A DNA stretch of 30,377 bases from Phallusia fumigata. Its lineage: Eukaryota; Chordata; Ascidiacea; Phlebobranchia; Ascidiidae. The DNA lies in NCBI GenBank assembly GCA_008931825.1, contig QXVZ01006146.1, positions 1-30,377 on the forward strand, written 5' to 3'. A program made the translations under genes and the position numbers. Positions 21,844 through 30,377 of the stretch are shown in pieces. How positions within the stretch are numbered: position 1 is the first letter of the stretch; every line of letters starts with the position of its first letter. The notes below the pieces were generated by a model, which was not told where the DNA came from, searched no databases, and was given only the letters and a program-made list of their open reading frames with translations.

Positions 21844-23124
21844 TGCTGCTCAGTTGCTGATTTACGTTGACGCCAATTTGCAACCGACAAAACGCGCACA
21901 CATGTTTCTTACATTACTGCGTCATTGCTCCGACTTTTAGCTACTTAACTGTGTGGTTTTGGTTGTAACCTTACCGCTTTCATGCCCCGATCTGTCTTAG
22001 ACTGTTTCACACTCTAAATGTCGTCGTGAATAGCTGGGAATAATTGAGGCCATAAAGGGCTGAATGACGCACAACATCGTTTCATAACTGAAGCAGAGCA
22101 ATCACGGAACACGACTTCTTTTCATGACCATAAGCAACCTTGGCTACCGGACTTACACAAGAGGCAATGTATTTCAGGATGTGACATAAGATACCACCAA
22201 CAAATTTCGGTAAATTACGACGCATGTAAACTAAATTCGCCAGCGGTAATAGAGGTATGCGGTTATTTTTTGTGTACATCTGCTGAAACGGAATAGGGAA
22301 TGGGATACACTGAAATCTGTCAGGGCGGGTTGGCTTCTGAGGTGAAAATCCTTTTGTTAGTTTGACCTATTAGCACAAAATCACGGGGGTGTTACAGTGA
22401 TGGATCAAACAGCAAATGTATGACACCTACCTACGACAAGCGACGGTAATGGATCTGTGCGCAATGCACTTTCACTTGTTGTGTAAGTAAATACAAGCGC
22501 ATGCTTTTACAGCACGTTGGTACAAATGACGCGCACAATTTAGTACTGTACGGAAACTGAGAAAACGATTTAGGTCCATGCGGTATTCGGTGGTGAAAAG
22601 CAGTGATTAATTAATGACAGCATTGAAATAAGAAAAGCAAGTGAACAAAAACATATCGTAATCGTAATTGTTGATGAAGACATGAACAGAGCGAGTATAT
22701 CGGAATGGTTATATTATTGCTACTGCGTACAATTTCATTTGCTGTTGACATAAATCAGATACAGTTTTATATTTTGATTTTCAAATCATAGTTATAGAAA
22801 AAGCACCTTAGTAAAACAGTGAGCAAAATTTCCTGAAACTTGAGTTGAAAATATGCAGCACCAATTTTTGGCTTTGAATGGCACTTTAGAACTGACAGAT
22901 GTTTTAAACCGATAGGACAACAAAAATGCTGATGCTGATAACAAAAAAAATAAAGTACTGACCCCCAAAGACGAAGAAATAGGCACAAAGTGTTCACAAT
23001 GATTAGGAGGAAAACGAAGAATTATCGCAGATATATGAGATTGACACATGCATGCAAAGTACAAAGACAAAAATACATGAGCAAAGGGCAATTGTAGTTT
23101 TAGTTAAATTACTGATTTTGAGCT

Positions 23125-23130
23125 TTTATT
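23125..23130 (-). terminator. Poly(A) signal of gene F
   Basis: AATAAA on the minus strand, about 127 nt beyond the F stop codon. Confidence 0.55.
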
Positions 23131-23256
23131 TGCCCCCAAACAACAAGTCATGTATTAACATGTAAGTATTCTTTTTGTGTACAAGCCAAAGTAGTTGTCC
23201 TGTCTGGTATCTTAACCATTAGGCCTTCCCTAGACTACAAACCCAGCATAACTTGG

Positions 23257-26200
23257 TCAGTCGACTTTGGTTATCATTTGGCGACCAAGACCATATGGAG
23301 TCATTCCTTTTTGTGAAGCAACCTGATTTGTACCCATCTACAAATATATGCAACATTGTGGTTTATTAAAATTAGCTTACTTTCTGATTTATCAAGGTAA
23401 AGCAAAAGTTTATTACTAAATAGAGTAACAGCTTCTACAATAAGAGTATGGAATAAATTTAGGGTTCTCATACTCTACGGAGCAACAATATTCTAGAATA
23501 TTTAGTAGCAGTCAAGCATGACATGGCATCAAATTACCTTTGCCCTGTGGAATCACACGTTTTATAAGCACTGTGTTATAGAATTTTCTCTCAGGCAAAT
23601 GAAAATGTTCTTTTTTATGTTTTTTATGCTAAAACATGGAAAAATGTAATAAATGCAACAAATAATTATTAAAAGATTATAAAGGCAAAAAAGTAGGTGT
23701 AAAATAGACTAAATAACAACAAATAACATGAAATATATACTGACAGGATTGATTTTCGTTTTTTGATTGCCTCAACATTACCCACTTTTAATTCAAATGT
23801 AATGTCAAATAAAATACCAGTGGGGCTACAACCAGTTTGCTTTTGGGTTTATTAGTAGACCCATAGAACAACACCAATGGCCCTTTATAAAAAACACTAG
23901 CAATCATTGCTTTCACTACATTGCACATACACTATAAGTGAATTTAAAAAAGGGTGCATATTCATTACATTATTTTAAATTGAGTCCCATTGTTACCTAA
24001 GTGAGTTATGGCATGGTTGTTTCTGTAGGTAGAAGCACATGGGTCCACATACTTACAAAGTTGGAGATTATGCATTTTCACAGGTAATAAGTGTTCAAAA
24101 CAGTAGCTGACCTTACATTTATTTTGCTTTTAAAACTTTATAGCATTGACCACAAAATGGCACACAACTATTGACTAATCCAAAAACTTTAGAGGGCTAC
24201 TAGGTTAACTGCTGAAGCTACAACAATCGATGTTTTACAACCACAATGACCAAAAATCTGATCCAGTTATTTCCAGTTCAGGTCTTATAAATCGCCATTT
24301 AGGGGACTAGGGTGGATAACTGCAGCTGGGGCCTGGGGCTACAGGGATAAGCTAAGAAATCAATAAACCACAGTGACATGAGACACAAATTGTCCAAATT
24401 TTATCCCTTTTTAATAATTTTACGCATTTTAGGGGAAAATGGGCTGAGTTTTGGGGTTAAGCACAAACACTGAAACACCACAATGGCATGTTTTACAAAT
24501 TGTCCAAATTTCATCTAGTTTAGAAATTATTAACTAATTATATCCCATTCAGATTTAGCTTTTGACTGGGTCAAACATAACAGATTGCAGAAATTTACAA
24601 AACAGATAGAAATATCTTATCTACAGCTGAGAAAGTTTACACCAAAAGTGCATGGACAAGCTGCAGGCAAAGACAAAACAAAAAAAGAGAAAATAAAAGA
24701 TAGCCCCTACAAGCAGATGAACCACCCATATTGTTTATAACAGTAAAAAAGAATTTACCAACAAAAAAGCAAACTTCACAGGTGAAAAAGGTCGTTACCT
24801 GTAAACCAATCACATTGCGTCCTTCTTTTGTCAGATTTGCATCAAACTTTCTGGGATTTTTCTCAGCAATCTTCACACCAATGACAGGTCCCTGAAATTC
24901 GTTGCATTGTGCAACTGAACCAAGTTTATAAAGTGTGACTTGGACCTGGGCCAGATCCCGGCTTTCATACAGATCGATGGTCTAAACAAAAGTAATAGAA
25001 GTAACCTTGCAAATAACTTTTTTACATTTTATGTGTCAAATTAAAAAACGTAACATTTTATTTTAACATCAAAAGTGATGTAAAGAACATGAAGCATTAT
25101 CACACTCAGAAGCTACCCAATCTCGTTGTTTAAATTATATTTGCAGTTTAATGACTAATGTGACTATACAGCAAACAAACTTCAAGCAATGTTTGCCCGG
25201 GATGTTTACTAATGACTTTACACAACTTTTACACTGTACCTCAAAATCTTACACACATGCAGTTATAAAAACCCTAAGCCTTAGCTGAGGAAAAAAAGCT
25301 TTTGGATAAACTTAACATATTTGAATTCGAAAATGTGCAATAAAATCAACCAACTTGAAATAAATCGGTGGCCTTTATTCCATAGTCAAAAACAGCTTTT
25401 AAAAACAGTGCAATATTGTTCCTCTCCATATTTTGCCGCATTGCCTGTTGATAATATTTACATTATAACCTCTAGTATATAATTAAAGTTTGATTTTAAT
25501 CGAGCACTTTTGCTATTCGGAAGTTGTTAATCTACCACGTTAAGTTTTTACTAATTCATGAAAATTATCTGTTGAAACATTTTTGGGCCACTGATCCATA
25601 TAAAATATATGTATGGATTGCTCACCTCATGTTTTATATGTGATGTATTTTTTGGTCTACAACTACCTGGACTCAGAACATTCATAAGATCACAGAGTAT
25701 AATTCCACTTTTCAACCACTCCTGAAATGCCTAAGGGTAGAACAGTTTGTTAAAAATATGAAGAGCCTGTAACAATCCAAAGAAAAACTTTTCTGCAACA
25801 TACTACTTTATGTATTTATGTACAGTTAGGAGTTAAGACAGAAAGTAAACCATTCACGACTGGTTTCTATGTTGTAGTATTTTAAGATATTTTTCATTCC
25901 TAAAAAATCTTACACAAGGTATAAATGAAACATAAAGTTTATCATATGGCAGCCCAAAAGATTTACAACCTTTAAATCTGATGTCTTTGGCAATGGCTTT
26001 TAATTTATTACATTTTCTTCAAACAAAATATTGGTAATAAACTGCCTTAATGGTAAAAGTAATTGTTTTCGTTAGGCGTATAAACTTAAAGCTATGCAAT
26101 AAAAGCAGACTTCAAGTTACCCAAAGTATATAAATGAGTAACAACATAAAAAACCTCTTTTCCACTGCACTTGGGTATTCCAATGTCACAATCTTCAAAG

Positions 26201-26337
26201 TCATTTTTTCCTTGTCCATACATAATAACTGAAACAATCCATTCAACCAACTCATTTTCATCTTCAAGTGAGTACTTTTGGTCAATTTTTTGTTCAAGTT
26301 CCCGATCCAAACCCATTCCACGGACCCGATATGACAT
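23257..26337 (-). CDS. Transgelin-like protein (gene F), five exons
   Basis: A 213-aa, most diverged paralog. Exons: 26155-26337, 25626-25730, 25355-25444, 24799-24981 and 23257-23337, phase 0. Exon 1 starts MSYRVRGMGLDRELEQKIDQ and has 13 codons more than the other copies, adding a Cys/Asp/Gly-containing insert before the first intron. The CH domain continues with AFQEWLKSGIILC, LFLKAVFDYGI and TIDLYESRDLAQVQV. The repeat, IGLQMGTNQVASQKGMTPYG, matches that of A and C. The tail is RQMITKVD. Introns are longer than in A-D, up to 1461 bp. The exon 1 donor (GAG|GTTTTT) and exon 3 donor (CAA|GTTGGT) are weak, but phase and paralogy support them. The family role is actin binding; a tissue role distinct from A-D is possible. 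Confidence 0.92.
24230..24530. repeat. Diverged internal repeats in F intron 4
   Basis: CACAAATTGTCCAAATTTTAT (with small changes) after CCACA.TG.CATG occurs near 24368-24418 and 24477-24530, about 110 bp apart. A weaker third version lies near 24239-24290. The rest of the 1.46-kb intron shows nothing recognisable. Confidence 0.5.
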
Positions 26338-28387
26338 TTTGACTTTTTCAAAAAAAAACTAATCCTAACAGAAAACTGCTAAAAACGATAAAAATTATTT
26401 GTTTAAATACTAAAAAAACAGTAAATGCCATTTATTTATTGTGGTTGTAGTTGTTTTTGATGGACAGCTTTTATCTTTTGGATTGTTTTGCAAACTAACC
26501 AAGCACATAAAATATGCCTATTTGTCATAATAAGCCTAAAAAATTAGTTCAAAGTTTGGTATAATACGACCTAAAACTTATCATACTTTTTAAGATAAAT
26601 TTTAAAAAATTACTCAAATTAACTGAGTTATTTATTTAAATTTTTTAAAACCAACTTTGTATATACTGAGCACAATTACCAAAAACATTAAAGATAAAAC
26701 ACGATATGTTTTTTCAATACATTATAGTAGTGATTACTTTCATTGGTTTGTAAGTCTGTTATTACGTGATTATTGTTAGATTATCGCAACCATGTGTACA
26801 ACCAAACATGTTTTATTTTACCCCAACTTAATGAAACAACACCTAGGCTATAACCATAATCAGTTTCCTTGGATAGCTCCCTGGGGTCTGGTGTACTTTC
26901 TTGACCAAACGCAATAACTCCTTCGCCTATGCAAATACCCCAATGACCTTTATACTGTTCTATTGCAGTTTGCAGTCTCATTGGAACATTTTATATTTTA
27001 ACGTGGTGGAAAGTGTATGTCCTTCAGTTGGTTTATCAAATAGGTGTGGTGGGGTGCAGACTGAAGCAACCATAAGCTCAAGTTTTTGCACTTGCTTTAA
27101 AAAAGATGATGGCACTTTACCTCAAAACCATATAATTACATGTGGTGTGCCAAAATGCTTTTATATTTTCCAAACTGGCGCAGTTAGTTTTGACAATAAA
27201 GAACATATCTAACAAAAACTGAGCAAAAGCAACTGGATGAAAACAACCGTTCGAACAGTTTTGCCAAAAATGACCTAGCGCCAGGGTTACAACGTTAACC
27301 AGCCCCAGCAAGCTAAAAAAAGACGTAGTAATCGAAATCACTCAAGGTGTAGAAAAACCCCAAACACTGATAATTACCAATTTTTTATAAATTTGGGGTA
27401 TCAAATTTAATTTTAGAAGATTTTTTTCTTCTTATTGCACGAACGTCGTAAGTTTTATTGTTTATTTATAAAATTTCTGCCTGAAAAACACAATGTCAAT
27501 ATTTCTATTTTCGGCCTGCAGATCAGAAACAAAATGGACAGAGTAATTAAAATTTGTCATGGGCAAACATTTCCCTGTAAGTTAAACGTTTCAAACTTCT
27601 ACAGTTTAAACCAAATCTACTTCTACTGTAGTTCCAAACCCGTTTTTTAAACTGATAAAAATATTCGGGCAGGGTTGGCAGAAATATGTAAAATGTAAAA
27701 AGCGTTGTTCTGCAATAAAACAGCTTGTCGAGTTCCTTCTTTTTATAGTCGAGGTATGCACTGAGAAAAAGTGAAAACCACATTTCATTAAAACCCTATT
27801 CTATGCCACGACGAACATCGAGTTTATTTATCGTGCTTACAATATTAATCTGTACATTACAATGATAGTTAATATCTAAACAATCCTGCTGCGCAACAAA
27901 TAGTTGTCGAAATGAGGTTAGGGGTGCTGTGGGCGAAAACGGACTGTAATTTGATACACGGACAAAATTGTAACTGACACCAATTCAAACGGGATCTGTC
28001 TTTTTGTTTCTCTACATTCACCAAAAAGCGCCGTTTCAAAGATTAAAATTAATGTAAAAAAACATGAAGCTTTTAATTTAAATTTCCCCATTTGTTATTT
28101 GTCATAACGGGTAATTGCGACGTCATAACCTTATGTCACAAAAAGTGTGAAAACGATAGTCGTTTTATCACGTCTAACACCTTTCATATTCAACCACCAC
28201 AAAGTGTCTAATCGATGTTATATTCTGACGTTGTTTTGACAGGTAATTGCAGAGCGAAAATCCGGTCAAATAAAGACGGTAAAGTCACAGGTTGTTACGT
28301 TGACCTCTGGAAAAGCTTACAGTATATTGGATGTGACTAATACCAAACGTAAAGGGCCAGGCGTGAAACTACCAACGCAACTTGAAT
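26338..28387. other. Intergenic between WFDC1-like gene and F
   Basis: Very AT-rich and without a confident gene. It includes the WFDC1-like 3' UTR and the F promoter. Possible short minus-strand coding segments at 26781-26981 and 27120-27205 are discussed under findings. Confidence 0.4.
27824..27829 (-). terminator. Possible poly(A) signal of WFDC1-like gene
   Basis: AATAAA on the minus strand about 560 nt past the stop. A weaker ATTAAA lies nearer, at about 28072-28077. Confidence 0.3.
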
Positions 28388-29619
28388 TTACGTGTAGCTG
28401 TATTCGTTAACTAATTCCGATGAAACGATGACGTCGTTGGATATCATGCATCTGCCGCTGTCTGGAACACCACGATCAGGATGTCCATTATTTTCAACAT
28501 GGCAAATGTATCTGTAACGGTTGGTATCGACATAGTCAACTTACCTTTGAATTAAACAATTATATCGGCAAAAATTATTTCTGAAATTTTACCCGTGTGG
28601 ACATTCGAGTGGCTGGTTACCTTCATCGTCCACTGTGGTTGTGCATATTTCACCAAGAAATGGTTGATCAATATGACTCTCGACAAGATCTTCCCCTGAC
28701 TTAACTTCGTAGTCAATGCTACAATAAAAATAGTTTGCAAACTAAGCAGTATTTTCGCCAAACACCATAGTGCCCTTTAAAAAGATTTAGGAAACTACAA
28801 AATTTACATTACCAAAATTTAGCAGATTTACTTTAATGCTACACGAAACAAATATACTTTTAGCTAAACTATAGTATCTTTTATTTTGTTATTGATATAA
28901 AAACATAAAAATCTGCTAAGCCATAAAATCATTATATGTTATGCGCGTTCAAGCTCGTACTCCTGCAAGTCGACATCTTGGCCGTCACGTGGTCTACTAC
29001 CATGCGTCATCCAGTCAATGATTGGAGTTTTGTGTTGGTACCAACGTTTGCATGTAAAGATACAACCATTGAAACAACATTTGGTTTTGCTTTCCTGCAG
29101 GTACAAACGAATTTAAAATGTATGTATAAACGGGGTCGAAAATTATATCTTTGTTTTCGATCCAACGAAATAAGAAATGTGCTCCCCGTTTGGTCTGCGA
29201 CATACCCTGCAATCGTTGTCAGATGTGCACGGAAGCGTTGCACACATATCACTCGTTATTTTGATGTGCGGCGTTGGGCAGTGCTGGTGGCTTGACCCAT
29301 GTTGACCGGTGTTTCTATTGTCTTGCTTGATTATTGTCAAAGAGCTCTGTAGGAAAGTAAGATGATATTAAGTGACCTTTAACTGCTACTCATGTTTTCC
29401 CACAACTTTGTACAGATTATAAAAAATCACTAAAACACTTTGCACTCTTACCTGATGACTCCAAATTGGTCTGTTTTGAAAAGCAGGATTTGCTGACACA
29501 CAATATTTGTTGCTGTTTGATTCAAATGAATACAATGTAGCACATACTATACCAAGCCCGAATAAGTTACCTTGGACTAATCTAATTATGCTATAAACTT
29601 CAATGTAACCATACACCAT
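28388..29619 (-). CDS. WFDC1/ps20-like secreted WAP-domain protein, five exons
   Basis: Predicted 230 aa (human WFDC1 is 220). Exons: 29452-29619, 29206-29346, 28961-29094, 28593-28718 and 28388-28511; phases agree at every junction. Exon 1 holds a hydrophobic stretch (LFGLGIVCATLYSF) that may be a signal peptide. Exons 2 and 3 join to form a WAP four-disulfide core with eight cysteines: CPTPHIK, MCATLPC, DNDC, then KCCFNGCIFTC. Exon 3 continues PIIDWM, like the VLDWL of WFDC1. Exons 4 and 5 give GEICTTTVDDEGNQPLECPH, then GYICHV and GVPDSGRC, matching the WFDC1 cysteine-rich tail. WFDC1 is a secreted growth-modulating protein of stromal and smooth-muscle cells. The exon 3 donor (GGA|GTACGA) is weak and is the least certain junction. 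Confidence 0.82.
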
Positions 29620-30322
29620 CGCGAACTAGCAGCTATTTACACATCAGCATCAAAATTTTATTCTTAACACAGATATTAAATGCCCATGCTGGTATTAAAT
29701 ACGATTCGACTGAAAAATCAAATGTTGAAAAGATCAACCAGTTGCAACGCTAGACCTTCGCTAACTTCAGGTTAACGAATCAGTCGCTGGTTTTTATGCA
29801 GACATGCCTCGCCTAATATGCCGGTACCTCCGTTTAACCGCAGAATGTAAGCCGAAGCCGTAAGTGTGCAACTGCAGTTAAAAAAATATGACGGCTCGCG
29901 CCTGCTTAGCGCAAAAAAATGCAAAAATTCAGGTCAGGGCCTAATGCTTGCTGCGTTAAGAGGCCGTGCAAGCAACTGTTGTGTTGTGGTTTACTGGCTC
30001 TAATGATTTCATTCGTGCTGCTAACCGGCTGCTGGTGATGAAAGAAATTACCAAACAAGAAAAATAACTTGGCATGTTGTACGTAAAAACAAAAAATCTT
30101 AATAAGTTTTAAATGGTACTATATGCTGTGTGAATTTTTGTGATTTTGTATTGAAACGGTAAGACGACTATGATTTGTAAAAACGCGCGTATTTCATTCT
30201 ACAAAATTACCAACCATAAAATCTCGCGATAATTGTTTGCCGGAATAATCAGATTTATTTGCGTTACAGGTTTACAAAGCGAAGCCCATTCAACATGTCG
30301 ATACACCGCGATGTGTACTTAC
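29620..30322. other. Upstream region of WFDC1-like gene
   Basis: No gene recognised. A minus-strand acceptor-like CTGCTAG ends 6 nt before the start codon, so a noncoding leader exon or trans-splicing is possible. Confidence 0.35.
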
Positions 30323-30377
30323 GTTCTGCCTCGCCGATCTTGAAAGCGCGCTGTCATAGCAACACACAAAGACGAAG
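30323..30377 (-). other. Possible partial exon at window edge
   Basis: On the minus strand an ATG at 30357 opens MTARFQDRRGR and then meets a strong donor, AAC|GTAAGTAC. It could be a leader exon of the WFDC1-like gene (its reading frame would not match) or of another transcript. Too short to identify. Confidence 0.25.

Larger units (their letters stand above)
20151..23120. other. Long intergenic region between D and F
   Basis: About 3 kb without a supported gene. Short ORFs on both strands show no recognisable domain. It is less AT-rich than its surroundings around 20450-20650 and 21240-21900 and holds two CArG boxes, a TATA box and two CRE-like sites near 21277-21299. It probably contains the promoter of D. 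Confidence 0.45.

Noticed and set aside
28936-29295. 119-codon plus-strand ORF
   Set aside because: It is antisense to WFDC1-like exons 2 and 3, which are supported by cysteine pattern and splice phase.

Overview
The window is AT-rich eukaryotic DNA with short introns (many 64-150 bp) and no bacterial features. All recognised genes lie on the minus strand. The proteins are chordate-type (transgelins with one calponin-like repeat, and a WFDC1/ps20-like WAP protein). Together with the compact introns and apparent ~1% polymorphism this suggests an invertebrate chordate, most likely a tunicate such as Ciona. The organism is inferred, not read directly.

Layout from high to low coordinates, which is the direction of transcription. 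(1) 28388-29619: a five-exon WFDC1-like secreted WAP-domain gene, split so finely that no single ORF reveals it. (2) 23257-26337: transgelin-like gene F, 213 aa, the most diverged paralog. (3) 18737-19806: transgelin-like gene D, 201 aa, with a possible distant CArG/TATA promoter near 21.8 kb. (4) 15214-16640: transgelin-like gene C, 200 aa. (5) 13419-14127: a near-identical second copy of C exons 2-5 with no exon 1, joined to C at a single N (14327). (6) 8929-10102: transgelin-like gene B, 201 aa. (7) 5945-6562: a decayed D-like pseudogene E. (8) 2683-4562: transgelin-like gene A, 201 aa.

A, B, C, D and F share one five-exon plan with all introns in phase 0. Exons 1-4 carry the calponin-homology (CH) domain and linker. 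Exon 5 carries most of the single calponin-like repeat. The pair E-A looks like a copy of the pair D-C, so the array grew by segmental duplication. The copies then diverged by transposon insertion (a tRNA-derived element upstream of C and a hAT-type element upstream of B, both with empty sites in sister copies), exchange of 3' ends (C and D share their 3' flank), deletion (E), and a splice-site change (a GC donor in A). The products are expected to be actin-binding cytoskeletal or muscle proteins.

Noncoding DNA holds a CRE-like site cluster (1174-1260), two perfect CArG boxes upstream of D, TATA-bearing blocks conserved upstream of A, B and C, and a conserved block downstream of A and B. No CRISPR array, rRNA, intact tRNA or unmistakably new system was seen. 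The most informative content is the natural experiment in tandem-gene evolution.
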